DNA of 64,000 nt from Aureibaculum luteum (GTDB lineage: Bacteria > Bacteroidota > Bacteroidia > Flavobacteriales > Flavobacteriaceae), in contig NZ_QRGD01000012.1 of assembly GCF_003449015.1 (NCBI RefSeq), positions 1 to 64,000 of the forward strand, given 5' to 3'. A program made the position numbers and the translations under genes. Shown here piece after piece: positions 7,808 to 17,063 of this stretch. The notes under the pieces were generated by a model. That model saw only the letters and a program-made list of their open reading frames with translations, was not told the origin of the DNA and did no database searches. Every line of letters begins with the position of its first letter. Within the stretch, counting starts at the first letter, position 1.

Positions 7808-8647
7808 ATGATACAACCAGATTGGAAAATTGTAAAAAAATACGAAGATATTACCTATAAAAAGTCTAATGGCGTGGCCAGAATTGCGTTCAATAGACCT
7901 GATGTACGCAATGCATTTCGTCCAAAAACAACAAGTGAATTGTATAATGCTTTTTATGATGCACAAGAAGATACTAGTATTGGTGTAGTGTTACTTTCAG
8001 CAGAAGGACCTTCTTCAAAAGATGGTATTTATTCTTTTTGCAGTGGTGGAGATCAAAAAGCAAGAGGTCATCAAGGGTATGTTGGTGAAGATGGTATGCA
8101 CCGCTTAAATATTTTAGAAGTACAACGTTTAATTCGTTTTATGCCAAAGGCCGTTATTGCTGTGGTACCAGGATGGGCTGTTGGTGGTGGTCATAGTTTA
8201 CATGTAGTATGCGACTTAACATTGGCAAGTAAAGAACATGCCATTTTTAAGCAAACGGATGCTGATGTTACTAGTTTTGATGGTGGTTATGGATCAGCGT
8301 ATTTAGCTAAAATGGTGGGGCAGAAAAGGGCACGAGAAATTTTCTTTTTAGGGCGAAATTATTCCGCTCAAGAAGCTTTTGAAATGGGAATGGTAAATGC
8401 CGTTATTCCACACGATGAATTAGAGGATACCGCATATCAATGGGCACAAGAAATTTTAGAAAAATCGCCTACCTCTATAAAAATGTTAAAATTTGCCATG
8501 AACTTGACGGATGATGGAATGGTAGGGCAACAAGTTTTTGCAGGAGAAGCGACACGATTAGCCTATATGACAGAAGAAGCCAAAGAAGGTCGCGATGCTT
8601 TTTTAGAAAAACGTAAACCTAATTTTGAAAAGAAATGGTTACCATAA
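7808..8647 (+). CDS. menB: 1,4-dihydroxy-2-naphthoyl-CoA synthase
   Basis: MenB closes the second ring of the menaquinone nucleus from o-succinylbenzoyl-CoA. The 279-residue crotonase-fold protein carries the MenB-typical segments: R-P-D-V-R-N-A-F-R-P, the oxyanion loop S-G-G-D-Q-K, P-G-W-A-V-G-G-G-H-S-L, and the catalytic aspartate region D-A-D-V-T-S-F-D-G-G-Y-G. The length is normal. Together with MenD upstream it shows that the organism makes menaquinone, the usual respiratory quinone of this phylum. purU follows 45 bases downstream on the same strand and may be co-transcribed. Confidence 0.96.
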   Translation: MIQPDWKIVKKYEDITYKKSNGVARIAFNRPDVRNAFRPKTTSELYNAFYDAQEDTSIGVVLLSAEGPSSKDGIYSFCSGGDQKARGHQGYVGEDGMHRLNILEVQRLIRFMPKAVIAVVPGWAVGGGHSLHVVCDLTLASKEHAIFKQTDADVTSFDGGYGSAYLAKMVGQKRAREIFFLGRNYSAQEAFEMGMVNAVIPHDELEDTAYQWAQEILEKSPTSIKMLKFAMNLTDDGMVGQQVFAGEATRLAYMTEEAKEGRDAFLEKRKPNFEKKWLP

Positions 8648-8692
8648 ATTCAAGGTTTCTTAAATAATCTAAAATTAAACATAGCATAATAA

Positions 8693-9562
8693 ATGGATTC
8701 GCAAATAGTAACATTTTTAATAAATTGTCCAGATAACAAAGGGTTGGTGGCAAAAATAACAAACTTTTTTTACAGTAAAGGTTTTAATATTTTAAGCTGT
8801 CAGCAATATGTAAATTCTATTGAAAATACATATTTTATGCGAGTTAGATTAAATGCAGAAGGAACCCATATCAGTAAAAAAGAATTGGAAGCTAATTTTT
8901 TAGAATTGGCAGAACCGTTAAATTTTAATTGGTCGGTTAATTACGGAGATAGCAAGCCGAATGTTGCTATTTTAGTTTCGCACACATCACATTGTTTGTA
9001 CGATTTGCTTGAACGGCAAAAAGAGGGCGATTTAAATTGTACCATTAGCATGGTAATCAGTAATCATGATAAACTACGACCTATTGCTGAAATGTTTAAC
9101 ATACCTTATTTTTATATGCCTGTGACAAAAGGAGCTAAGGAGCAACAAGAAGTTGAGGTTATTAAATTATTAGTTGATCATAAAATCGATTTAATTATAA
9201 TGGCAAGATACATGCAAATTTTGTCTTCTAATTTTATCAATAGTTTTCCAGAAAGAATTATAAACATACACCATTCGTTTTTACCAGCATTCCAAGGAGC
9301 AAATCCTTACAAAAGAGCGTATGAAAGAGGGGTAAAGCTAATTGGAGCCACTGCACATTACGCCACTGAAGATTTAGATGAAGGTCCTATCATTGAACAA
9401 GGTGTAGAGCGTGTTACGCATGACTGTACACCCAATACATTAAAACGTATTGGAGCAGATGTGGAACGATTAGTACTTGCTAAAGCCGTTAAATGCCACC
9501 TTCAAAATCAAATAATAGTTGCAAATAAAAGAGCTGTTGTGTTTCCAGAATCTGGAGAATAA
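8693..9562 (+). CDS. purU: Formyltetrahydrofolate deformylase
   Basis: PurU hydrolyses 10-formyl-THF to formate and THF, balancing one-carbon pools for purine and methionine synthesis. The 289-residue protein has an N-terminal ACT domain (about 5-85; I-N-C-P-D-N-K-G-L-V-A-K-I) and a C-terminal formyltransferase-fold domain with H-H-S-F-L-P-A-F-Q-G-A-N-P-Y and A-T-A-H-Y-A-T-E-D-L-D-E-G-P, including the catalytic Asn/His/Asp context. The length and motif order match PurU rather than PurN, which lacks the ACT domain. It lies between menB and a FAH-family gene on the same strand. Confidence 0.95.
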   Translation: MDSQIVTFLINCPDNKGLVAKITNFFYSKGFNILSCQQYVNSIENTYFMRVRLNAEGTHISKKELEANFLELAEPLNFNWSVNYGDSKPNVAILVSHTSHCLYDLLERQKEGDLNCTISMVISNHDKLRPIAEMFNIPYFYMPVTKGAKEQQEVEVIKLLVDHKIDLIIMARYMQILSSNFINSFPERIINIHHSFLPAFQGANPYKRAYERGVKLIGATAHYATEDLDEGPIIEQGVERVTHDCTPNTLKRIGADVERLVLAKAVKCHLQNQIIVANKRAVVFPESGE

Positions 9563-9617
9563 ATAGAAAGTATAAAATGTTCATTCATAAGACAGCTAAT
9601 CCTAAAAAATAAAACAG

Positions 9618-10226
9618 ATGAAAATAATTTGTATAGGAAGAAATTATGCCAAGCATATTGAAGAATTGGCAAATGAAAGACCTGAAAATCCAGTCGTTTT
9701 TCTGAAACCAGACTCCGCAATTTTACCGAAGAAAATGCCATTTTTTATTCCAGCATTTTCTAGTGACATACATTATGAGGTTGAGGTGCTGGTAAAGATA
9801 AATAAAGTAGGAAAGCATATAGAGTCTAAATTTGCTCATAAATATTATGACGAAATTGGACTGGGTATTGATTTTACAGCTCGTGACGTTCAAGCTCAAT
9901 GTAAGGAAAAAGGATTGCCATGGGAAAAAGCCAAAGCCTTTGACGGTAGTGCCGTTATAGGTGAGTTTTATCCTAAAGAAAATTTTGATTTAGAAAATTT
10001 AAAATTTCAGTTATCTAAAAATGAGGTGGTTGTTCAAAATGGAAACACAAATGCAATGCTTTGGAAAATTGATGATTTAATAGCATACGTTTCTCAATTT
10101 TTTACCTTAAAAAAAGGGGATATTATTTTTACAGGAACTCCTGAAGGCGTGGGTAGGGTTGCTGAGAATGATATTTTAATTGGAAAATTAGAAGACAACG
10201 AAGCGTTTAGCATAAAAATTAAATAG
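9618..10226 (+). CDS. Fumarylacetoacetate hydrolase family protein
   Basis: The 202-residue cytosolic protein has the short single-domain FAH layout. It opens M-K-I-I-C-I-G-R-N-Y, followed by the metal-binding H-Y-E-V-E-V pair, G-I-D-F-T-A-R-D-V-Q, the K-A-F-D-G-S motif, and the C-terminal G-D-I-I-F-T-G-T-P-E-G-V-G. Members act as hydratases, isomerases or acylpyruvate hydrolases on 2-oxo acids, for example oxaloacetate tautomerase or decarboxylase. The substrate cannot be assigned here. It is 55 bases downstream of purU, so a shared transcript is possible. Confidence 0.9.
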   Translation: MKIICIGRNYAKHIEELANERPENPVVFLKPDSAILPKKMPFFIPAFSSDIHYEVEVLVKINKVGKHIESKFAHKYYDEIGLGIDFTARDVQAQCKEKGLPWEKAKAFDGSAVIGEFYPKENFDLENLKFQLSKNEVVVQNGNTNAMLWKIDDLIAYVSQFFTLKKGDIIFTGTPEGVGRVAENDILIGKLEDNEAFSIKIK

Positions 10227-10424
10227 TTTATACACAGCAAAAAGCATTAACATAAAGATTATAATATAAATTCAAAATGTTGCTGTTGGTATTTTATTTT
10301 TTATTTGGATTTTGGTACTTGAAATTTGTTTTTTAATTAAAAAAAACTAGAAGTATTGAAGCAAGTTAAGTCATACTCAATTAAATACTTTATTATCTTA
10401 ATATTTATAACTTAATTATAATTT

Positions 10425-10895
10425 ATGGCATTAGAAATTGAACGTAAATTCTTAGTAGTAAGTGATGCTTTTAAAAAAGAAGCTTTTAAGAAGCTAAAAA
10501 TTATTCAAGGTTTTTTATCTTCTGTGCCAGAACGTACTGTACGTGTTCGAATTATTGGTGACTTAGGTTTTTTGACTGTAAAAGGAATTGGCAATGCTTC
10601 TGGAGCTTCTAGGTATGAGTGGGAAAAGGAGATTCCGTTTGATGAAGCCAAAGATTTATTAAAAATTTGTGAACCTGGTGTTATTGATAAAAGTAGGTAT
10701 TTAGTAAAAGTAGGTATTCATACCTTTGAAGTTGATGAATTTTATGCGGAGAATAAAGGATTAGTAGTGGCAGAAATTGAATTATCCTCAGAAAAAGAAA
10801 CGTTCACGAAACCTAAATGGTTAGGCAATGAAGTAACAGGCATTACTAAATATTACAATGCAGCCTTAGTAAACAATCCATATGTGAATTGGTAA
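10425..10895 (+). CDS. CYTH domain protein (triphosphate-processing enzyme family)
   Basis: The 156-residue protein begins M-A-L-E-I-E-R-K-F-L-V, which contains the E-x-E-R-K signature (E4, E6, K8) of the CYTH superfamily. Further pairs of acidic and basic residues follow (V-R-V-R, R-Y-E-W-E-K-E-I-P, E-V-D-E-F, A-E-I-E-L). CYTH enzymes bind triphosphates with divalent metal in a beta-tunnel; bacterial single-domain members are usually inorganic triphosphatases. The length is that of the minimal domain. It converges with the M28 peptidase gene, whose end is only 11 bases away. Confidence 0.92.
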   Translation: MALEIERKFLVVSDAFKKEAFKKLKIIQGFLSSVPERTVRVRIIGDLGFLTVKGIGNASGASRYEWEKEIPFDEAKDLLKICEPGVIDKSRYLVKVGIHTFEVDEFYAENKGLVVAEIELSSEKETFTKPKWLGNEVTGITKYYNAALVNNPYVNW

Positions 10896-10905
10896 AACTA
10901 GAAAA

Positions 10906-12372
10906 TTACTTCTTTTTATATAAGTGTTCACCAATCTCATAATACTTATCGCCCTTCGTCCAAAATGGAGTGTTAGGGTCATTTGCAATAAGTCTACAGG
11001 CCATCACATACGATTTAAAGAATTTTTCTAAATAGTCGTAATCCAACGTATCAGGGTTGTCAGCAGTTTGATGATAGTATTTGTTAATTTCAGCATCAAA
11101 AGCGGTAAAACCTAAACTAAATGTAGGAGCGGGAATGCCTTTAGCTGCAAAACTGACATTGTCAGAACGGTCAAATAAACCTTGCTCGCCCGCAGGATCA
11201 TCAATCGCTTTTAAACCAAATTCAGAGGCCGCATTGATAATATGTTGTCCAACAGTTGTTCTGTTCAATCCAACAATAGTTGCAATGGAGGTGTCATTAT
11301 AACCACCATTATCACTATTAAAACAATAAACCATTTGTTCTAACGGAATAACAGGATGTTCTACATACCATTTGCTTCCCAGTAACCCTTTTTCTTCACC
11401 GGTAAATAATATAAACAAAGCAGATCTTTTTGTAGGATATTTAGCAATATTTTCGGCAGCACTTAACACAGTAACAGTTCCCACCGCATTATCACGAGCA
11501 CCATTATAAATAGAATCATTTTCTGCATTGGGTTTACCAACGCCATTGTGATCATAATGAGCTGAATAAATAACAAATTCGTTTTTTAAGCTAGGGTCTG
11601 TTCCTTCTACCATTCCCACTACGTTTCTTGACGGAACAGCTTTTTTGTGAATTCCAGAAACACTTAATTTTCCTGAGATTTTTTTAGAAGAACGCAATTC
11701 TTTTTCAATGCTTCCATCAGTATCTTGAAGCCATACATGTACAAGTTTTTTAACATCTTCACTTTTTAATCCTATTTGTTCACCACCAAAGTATCCTGAT
11801 AATTGCGTCCAAAGAGCAGCATCAGCATTACTTAATTCTACAATGCCAGCGGCACCGTTTTTTGAGGCGAGTTCTCTTTTATTTTTGGCAGCTCTAAAAG
11901 CAGCTCTTGGGTCACTTTTTTCAGCGGTCCCTGCTTTTACAATAACCAATTTGCCCTTTACATCTTTTTTATTATAATCTTCTTCTAAACCATAATTTAA
12001 GAAAATAGCATCACCGTTAAAATCAAAGTTACTGGCGGCTAGTGGTAATAGATTACCCGATTTAAAAGTATTTAATTCTATTTTAATATCTTTTGCGGCA
12101 CTTACTTTTTCAAGTTCAACAGCTTGGTAATAGCTACCATTATCTGCTGGTTTAACACCGTATCTTCTAAAAGAATTGGCTAAATAGGCGGCAGCAATGT
12201 CAATTTCTGGACTCCCAGTTTCTCTTCCACGTAATTCATCAGAAGCTAAAAAATAAATATGTCCTTCAATATCATTCTTAGAAACAGTTTCCTTTACTTT
12301 ATCAGCATCCGTTTGAGCAAAACATGTTAACGTAAAAGTAAGTGGTAGAATAAATAATAGTAATTGTCGCAT
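10906..12372 (-). CDS. M28 family metallopeptidase, exported
   Basis: The 488-residue protein starts with a signal peptide (cleavage near C-F-A-Q, residue 20). It has a PA-like insert (about 110-220) and an M28 zinc-peptidase domain: Y-S-A-H-Y-D-H-N-G (first ligand), N-G-A-R-D-N-A-V-G-T (bridging aspartate), F-T-G-E-E-K-G-L-L-G-S (general base and ligand), N-S-D-N-G-G and Y-H-Q-T-A-D. It differs in detail from the M28 enzyme at 3260, so the window carries two non-identical secreted aminopeptidases. It should digest peptides in the periplasm or outside the cell. It is divergent from cinA, sharing a 105-base promoter gap. Confidence 0.92.
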   Translation of the reverse strand: MRQLLLFILPLTFTLTCFAQTDADKVKETVSKNDIEGHIYFLASDELRGRETGSPEIDIAAAYLANSFRRYGVKPADNGSYYQAVELEKVSAAKDIKIELNTFKSGNLLPLAASNFDFNGDAIFLNYGLEEDYNKKDVKGKLVIVKAGTAEKSDPRAAFRAAKNKRELASKNGAAGIVELSNADAALWTQLSGYFGGEQIGLKSEDVKKLVHVWLQDTDGSIEKELRSSKKISGKLSVSGIHKKAVPSRNVVGMVEGTDPSLKNEFVIYSAHYDHNGVGKPNAENDSIYNGARDNAVGTVTVLSAAENIAKYPTKRSALFILFTGEEKGLLGSKWYVEHPVIPLEQMVYCFNSDNGGYNDTSIATIVGLNRTTVGQHIINAASEFGLKAIDDPAGEQGLFDRSDNVSFAAKGIPAPTFSLGFTAFDAEINKYYHQTADNPDTLDYDYLEKFFKSYVMACRLIANDPNTPFWTKGDKYYEIGEHLYKKK

Positions 12373-12444
12373 AATATTTTTATTTATTTGTAAATATATA
12401 GAATTACTATTAAAGTAAAAATGCTATGATACAAAACACTTGAT

Positions 12445-12452
12445 TACCTTTG
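12445..12452 (+). promoter_or_regulatory. -7 promoter element TACCTTTG for cinA
   Basis: It is a perfect TAnnTTTG match, 25 bases before the GTG start of cinA in the divergent gap. Confidence 0.55.
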
Positions 12453-12477
12453 TAGTTAAATTTTAAAACTAGGATTT

Positions 12478-13728
12478 GTGAATGCCGAAATAATTACAAT
12501 TGGAGATGAAATTCTTATTGGACAAATTGTAGATACCAATTCTGCTTTTATTGCTCAAGAATTAAATAAAATTGGAGTTTCTGTGTATCAGATAACATCC
12601 GTACAAGATGATAAAGAGCATATTTTAAAGTCTTTAAAAGAAGCTGAAGAGAATGCTGATATCATCATTATTACTGGAGGATTAGGTCCAACGAAGGATG
12701 ATATTACAAAACATACACTCTGTGAATATTTTAATGATACCTTAGTGCTTAATGATGAGGTATTAAAGCATGTAGAAAATTTATTTAAAAATTATGTTTC
12801 TACGCCAATTTCTGATATTAACCGTCAGCAGGCTCTAGTGCCTTCCAAAGCATTAGTCTTAAAGAATAATTTTGGTACAGCCCCAGGAATGCTAATGGAG
12901 AAAAATGATAAGGTTTTTATTTCATTACCTGGTGTGCCCTATGAAATGGAAGGTTTAATTACCGGAGAGGTGGTACCTTATTTACAAAAGAAATACAACC
13001 GTCCATATATTATGCATAGAACTTTGCTCACTTATGGTGTAGGAGAAAGTGCTATTGCTGAAAGATTAGATACTTGGGAAGATAGCTTGCCTAAAAATAT
13101 TAAATTGGCTTACTTACCAAATTTAGGTAAAGTAAGGCTAAGATTAACCGCAAAGGGCTTTGATGAAAATTTATTAATAAGTGAAATGCTAAGGCTTGAA
13201 AAGGAGTTAGTTGGTTATGTTAAAGATATTTTTGTAGGTTTTGAAGGAGAGGAATCCATAGAGACAATAATTGGTAAGTTGTTAGTTGCAGAGCATAAAA
13301 CAATAGCTACGGCCGAAAGCTGTACTGGCGGAAATATTGCAACAATGATTACTTCTGTAGCAGGTGCCTCTGAATACTTTGTAGGATCGGTTGTTAGTTA
13401 TAATGAACGCATTAAAAGAGAAGTTTTAGGAGTATCTGAAAAAACAATTGAAGAGCATTCAGTGGTAAGTGCAGCAGTGGTAGAAGAAATGGCGAGAGGA
13501 ATTCAAAAACTTTATAAAACGGATTGTGCTATTGCCGTCACAGGTAATGCGGGTCCTACAAAAGATAATACAGATAAATCTGTAGGTGTAGTATTTATAA
13601 GTATTTTAACGCCTGACGGAATTACGACTAAAGAATTTAATTTTGGTCAACCTCGCCAAAAGGTTATAGAACGGGCTTCAGTAAAGGCATTGGAGTTGTT
13701 AAGAATAGCATTATTGAATACATTGTGA
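12478..13728 (+). CDS. cinA: CinA family nicotinamide-nucleotide amidohydrolase / competence-damage protein
   Basis: The 416-residue protein has the two CinA domains. The N-terminal molybdopterin-binding-like domain (about 1-170) shows I-T-I-G-D-E-I-L-I-G-Q and I-I-I-T-G-G-L-G-P-T-K-D-D. The C-terminal PncC amidohydrolase domain (about 255-410) shows T-A-E-S-C-T-G-G-N-I-A, S-V-V-S-Y-N and V-T-G-N-A-G-P. PncC activity recycles NMN to nicotinate mononucleotide. I use the GTG at 12478: the protein there begins N-A-E-I-I-T-I-G-D-E, as the family does, and the promoter lies just upstream. It precedes the rpmB-rpmG-ftsY block on the same strand. Confidence 0.95.
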   Translation: MNAEIITIGDEILIGQIVDTNSAFIAQELNKIGVSVYQITSVQDDKEHILKSLKEAEENADIIIITGGLGPTKDDITKHTLCEYFNDTLVLNDEVLKHVENLFKNYVSTPISDINRQQALVPSKALVLKNNFGTAPGMLMEKNDKVFISLPGVPYEMEGLITGEVVPYLQKKYNRPYIMHRTLLTYGVGESAIAERLDTWEDSLPKNIKLAYLPNLGKVRLRLTAKGFDENLLISEMLRLEKELVGYVKDIFVGFEGEESIETIIGKLLVAEHKTIATAESCTGGNIATMITSVAGASEYFVGSVVSYNERIKREVLGVSEKTIEEHSVVSAAVVEEMARGIQKLYKTDCAIAVTGNAGPTKDNTDKSVGVVFISILTPDGITTKEFNFGQPRQKVIERASVKALELLRIALLNTL

Positions 13729-13825
13729 CCCGTTTTTCTGAGATAAAAATCAAGGTAGAAAACGCGTAAATACGAAGTGAAAGAAAAAAATGAACAGAGT
13801 TGACTAAAAAACAGTGAAAAATTTG

Positions 13826-13855
13826 TTTGTAAATTCAATTAATTTATTATTTTTG
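13826..13855 (+). promoter_or_regulatory. Promoter for the rpmB-rpmG-DUF4295 operon
   Basis: A TTTG at 13826-13829 (-33 region) and TATTTTTG at 13848-13855 (-7 region) are separated by 18 bases, matching Bacteroidota promoter spacing. The start codon of rpmB is 38 bases downstream. Confidence 0.65.
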
Positions 13856-13892
13856 CACCTCGTTTAGAATTAACACATTTAAAGTTTAGAAA

Positions 13893-14132
13893 ATGTCAAG
13901 AGTTTGTGAGTTAACAGGAAAAAAGGCTATGGTAGGAAACAACGTTTCTCATTCCATGAATAGGACTAAAAGAAAATTTGACGCTAATTTAATGAAGAAG
14001 CGTTTTTATATTCCTGAAGAAGATAAGTGGGTTACTTTGAAAGTATCTGCTTCGGCTTTAAAAAATATCAATAAAAAAGGCATATCTGCTGTAATTAAAG
14101 AAGCCAGAGCTAATGGCTTTTTGAAAAAATAG
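13893..14132 (+). CDS. rpmB: 50S ribosomal protein L28
   Basis: The 79-residue basic protein starts M-S-R-V-C-E-L-T-G-K-K and contains G-N-N-V-S-H-S and N-R-T-K-R-K-F, the hallmarks of bacterial L28 of the large ribosomal subunit. The size is typical. It heads a compact translation operon: rpmG follows after six bases and a DUF4295 gene after that. In many Flavobacteriia this block lies upstream of ftsY, as here. Confidence 0.98.
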   Translation: MSRVCELTGKKAMVGNNVSHSMNRTKRKFDANLMKKRFYIPEEDKWVTLKVSASALKNINKKGISAVIKEARANGFLKK

Positions 14133-14138
14133 AATACA

Positions 14139-14324
14139 ATGGCAAAAGGTAAAGGTAATAGAATTCAGGTTATATTAGAGTGCACTGAACACAAAGAAAG
14201 TGGTAAACCAGGTACATCTAGATACATTACTACAAAGAACAAAAAGAATACTCCAGATAGATTGGAATTGAAAAAATTCAATCCTATCCTAAAGAAAATG
14301 ACTATTCATAAAGAAATTAAATAA
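14139..14324 (+). CDS. rpmG: 50S ribosomal protein L33
   Basis: The 61-residue basic protein starts [15 protein letters not shown] and contains [12 protein letters not shown], standard for L33. Only one cysteine is present and there is no second CxxC pair, so it is the zinc-independent form. Co-transcription with rpmB is expected from the six-base spacing. Confidence 0.98.
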   Translation: MAKGKGNRIQVILECTEHKESGKPGTSRYITTKNKKNTPDRLELKKFNPILKKMTIHKEIK

Positions 14325-14378
14325 TTCGAAATTTTAAAATAAAATTTCAAAATAAAAATTTCAAATAATATTTAAAGT

Positions 14379-14531
14379 ATGGCAAAGAAATCAGTAGCAT
14401 CGTTACAAACAGGGGCGAAAAGATTAACAAAAGCAGTGAAAATGGTGAAATCTCCAAAAACTGGAGCTTATTCTTTTGTTGAATCAATTATGGATCCCGC
14501 TGACGTAAATGATTATTTTAGTAAAAAATAA
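14379..14531 (+). CDS. DUF4295 family small protein
   Basis: This 50-residue reading frame begins M-A-K-K-S-V-A-S-L-Q-T-G-A-K-R and ends in D-Y-F-S-K-K. It matches the DUF4295 family that follows rpmG in Bacteroidota genomes. It is strongly basic in its N-terminal half and probably ribosome-associated, though its function is not established. It is preceded by a 54-base AT-rich gap and followed by a terminator, so it closes the operon. Confidence 0.92.
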   Translation: MAKKSVASLQTGAKRLTKAVKMVKSPKTGAYSFVESIMDPADVNDYFSKK

Positions 14532-14552
14532 TCGTTTTTTATAAATTATATA

Positions 14553-14585
14553 GAAGCTACTTTCATTTTTTGGAAGTAGCTTTTG
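14553..14585 (+). terminator. Rho-independent terminator after DUF4295
   Basis: AAGCTACTT (from 14554) pairs with AAGTAGCTT (ending about 14582) around a T-rich loop, followed by TTT. It ends the rpmB operon. Confidence 0.75.
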
Positions 14586-14685
14586 CTATTTAATAACCTT
14601 TGAAAAAAGGTTGCAATATGTAGAAGTTCTAATGACTTTAGATGTCATAGTTCTAAAATTTTTCTCTCCTCTTACTATTTAGTCA

Positions 14686-14714
14686 TTGTGTTTTAGAAAG
14701 CTTTCTTATCTTTG
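14686..14714 (+). promoter_or_regulatory. Promoter for ftsY
   Basis: TTG (14686-14688) and a perfect -7 TATCTTTG (14707-14714) are spaced by 18 bases. The start codon of ftsY is 94 bases after the -7 element, so a leader of about 85 bases is predicted. Confidence 0.65.
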
Positions 14715-14807
14715 TAAGAATGATGTTGAAATTTGAGAATCAAAATGATCACTCGATAATGCATTATATAATACAAAACACTAACTCAATAACTATTAAA
14801 TTCAAAA

Positions 14808-15761
14808 ATGAGTTTATTTAAAAAAATATTTTCAAAAGAAAAAAAGGAAACCTTAGACAAAGGCTTGGAAAAAAGTAAAACTACCTTTTTTTCTAAACTG
14901 TCGAAAGCGGTAGCCGGTAAATCAAAAGTAGATGATGATGTATTAGATAATTTGGAAGAGATATTAGTTTCTTCTGATGTGGGTGTGGCTACTACCTTAA
15001 AGATTATTGATAGAATTGAAGCAAGAGTAGCTAAAGATAAGTATTTAGGTACCGAAGAGCTGAATAAAATTTTAAGAGAAGAAATAGCAGGTTTATTGGC
15101 GGAAACTAATGTCGGTAACGAAACTGATTTTACAGTGCCTAATGATAAAAAACCATATGTTATAATGGTGGTTGGTGTAAATGGAGTAGGTAAGACAACT
15201 ACAATTGGTAAATTAGCTTCTCAATTTAAGAAACAAGGCCTGAAAGTAGTTTTGGGTGCAGGTGATACTTTTAGAGCTGCTGCCATAGATCAATTGCAAG
15301 TTTGGGCAGATAGGATAGGTGTGCCCATAATAAAGCAAAAAATGGGTAGTGATCCGGCATCTGTGGCTTTTGACACTGTTCAATCAGCGGTTAATCAGAA
15401 TGCTGATGTTGTAATTATTGACACAGCGGGACGTTTGCATAATAAGGTGAATTTAATGAATGAGCTGACCAAAATTAAAAGGGTTATGCAAAAAGTTATT
15501 GACGATGCTCCTCATGAAGTGTTACTTGTATTAGATGGTTCAACTGGTCAAAATGCTTTTGAACAAGCTAAACAATTCACAAAGGCAACTGAAGTTACAT
15601 CTTTAGCGGTAACCAAGTTAGACGGTACTGCAAAGGGTGGTGTTGTAATTGGTATTTCTGATCAATTTAAAATTCCCGTAAAATATATTGGTGTAGGAGA
15701 ACAAGTAGACGATTTACAGGTGTTTAATAAAATTGAGTTTGTTGATAGCTTTTTTAAATAA
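14808..15761 (+). CDS. ftsY: Signal recognition particle receptor FtsY
   Basis: FtsY is the SRP GTPase receptor that delivers nascent membrane proteins to the translocon. The 317-residue protein has a short N-terminal helical region and then the NG domain: P-loop G-V-N-G-V-G-K-T-T-T-I-G-K-L, D-T-F-R-A-A-A, D-T-A-G-R, T-K-L-D-G-T-A-K-G-G and the closing G-V-G-E-Q-V-D-D-L. It lacks the long acidic A domain of the E. coli protein, as is common in this phylum. Its own promoter (14686-14714) separates it from the ribosomal genes. Confidence 0.97.
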   Translation: MSLFKKIFSKEKKETLDKGLEKSKTTFFSKLSKAVAGKSKVDDDVLDNLEEILVSSDVGVATTLKIIDRIEARVAKDKYLGTEELNKILREEIAGLLAETNVGNETDFTVPNDKKPYVIMVVGVNGVGKTTTIGKLASQFKKQGLKVVLGAGDTFRAAAIDQLQVWADRIGVPIIKQKMGSDPASVAFDTVQSAVNQNADVVIIDTAGRLHNKVNLMNELTKIKRVMQKVIDDAPHEVLLVLDGSTGQNAFEQAKQFTKATEVTSLAVTKLDGTAKGGVVIGISDQFKIPVKYIGVGEQVDDLQVFNKIEFVDSFFK

Positions 15762-15802
15762 ATAACAATTTTTTACGAACTTCTATTTGATGATTAAAAG
15801 TT

Positions 15803-16864
15803 TTAATTAAGTAAGGCATTTATTTTTTGCCATAATAATTCATCAAAATCAGATAAAGCAAAATTATCATCTTCTGCAGATTCACCCATACGTACAATCA
15901 CAAGGTTTTGACTAGGTACTACATATATTTTTTGATCATTTTTACCAAGTGCACAATACATATCATCAGGTGCTGATTCAATTAACGAACCTTGAAATTC
16001 AATTTGTGTTTGAGGTAAATGATAACTTGATTTACCATTTAACCACCATAAATATCCATAGGATTGGTTTATAGGTTGCGAAGTGCTAACTGCTTTTTTA
16101 TAATAATTTTCGTTTACAATCTGAGAGCCATCCCAAGCTCCATATGAGAGGGAAAGTAAACCAAAACGAGCCATACTTTTTGTATTACTCCAAAAGACAT
16201 TATTGTTTCCCAATTTAATCCAAGTCCCTGTCATTCCAATTCTATCTCTCAGTTTTGTATTAAAATAATTTACATAAGATTGTTGTGATGCGGTGGCTAT
16301 TATATCTTGTAATTTTACATATACATTGTGATATGCCCATCTGGTGCCTGCATCTGAAACAAAATTAAGATTTTCAGCATTCACATCATCCCCTAAGTAG
16401 TCATCCAATCCAGATGTCATGGATAGTAGATGTGAAATGGTAATAAGATTTTCCTTTGCCAATGGAGCACTGGTCCATCCTGTACCTAGATGTATAGAAG
16501 CCTTATCATTAAGGTTTAAATAGCCATCATTTTCTGCAATTCCAGTCATTGCAGCAGTTAAGGTTTTACCTGCACTTGCCCAATACCATATTGAACTATT
16601 AGAATGACCATTAAAATATTTTTCAATGACCATTTTACCATTTTTTAAAATGATAAAACCTTTAGTGTTATTATCTTCTAAAAAAGTTAGCAATGGCTCT
16701 AGCTTAGCTTTGTTCCAATTTAAATTATCTATTGATTCTGTTTCCCAGCCATCATCAGTAATTGATGGAAAATAAATGGGGTCTATAGTTTCAAGTGGAT
16801 CATCTTGTGAGGTACAAGAAAATAGTAAGGAGATAAGTAATCCAATTGCTAATAACCTTTGCAT
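15803..16864 (-). CDS. Serine hydrolase lipoprotein (beta-lactamase / class C PBP family)
   Basis: The 353-residue protein has a lipoprotein signal with cysteine at residue 17 (L-L-F-S-C). The serine-hydrolase signature is present: S97-A-G-K100 (nucleophile serine and lysine) and Y178-H-N180 as the second motif, in the arrangement of class C beta-lactamase-like esterases and DD-peptidases. The third motif is poorly conserved. It is probably anchored to a membrane and acts on peptide or ester substrates in the periplasm; real beta-lactamase activity should not be assumed. It is convergent with ftsY. Confidence 0.88.
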   Translation of the reverse strand: MQRLLAIGLLISLLFSCTSQDDPLETIDPIYFPSITDDGWETESIDNLNWNKAKLEPLLTFLEDNNTKGFIILKNGKMVIEKYFNGHSNSSIWYWASAGKTLTAAMTGIAENDGYLNLNDKASIHLGTGWTSAPLAKENLITISHLLSMTSGLDDYLGDDVNAENLNFVSDAGTRWAYHNVYVKLQDIIATASQQSYVNYFNTKLRDRIGMTGTWIKLGNNNVFWSNTKSMARFGLLSLSYGAWDGSQIVNENYYKKAVSTSQPINQSYGYLWWLNGKSSYHLPQTQIEFQGSLIESAPDDMYCALGKNDQKIYVVPSQNLVIVRMGESAEDDNFALSDFDELLWQKINALLN

Positions 16865-17063
16865 ATCATTGACTTTTGTATAACTAATTTAAATATTAGA
16901 CTTAACGGAATAATAAAGGTTTAATTTTATGTGCTATTTATAGTTGTTGGAAATGGAATAAGTTATAAAAAAGGAATGCTGTATTTGAATTTTAAGAAGT
17001 AAAAGGTTTAGATGATTTGTATATTAAAACATCAAAACACTTAAGAAATAAATTTATGGTTTG

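Noticed and set aside
10277-10336. 19-residue hydrophobic mini-frame in the gap before the CYTH gene
   Set aside because: Very short, AT-driven hydrophobic composition, no promoter or conservation evidence.
15803-16864. Antibiotic-resistance beta-lactamase
   Set aside because: It has the S-x-x-K and Y-x-N motifs of the wider serine-hydrolase family, but the third motif is weak, and most such lipoproteins are esterases or peptidases.
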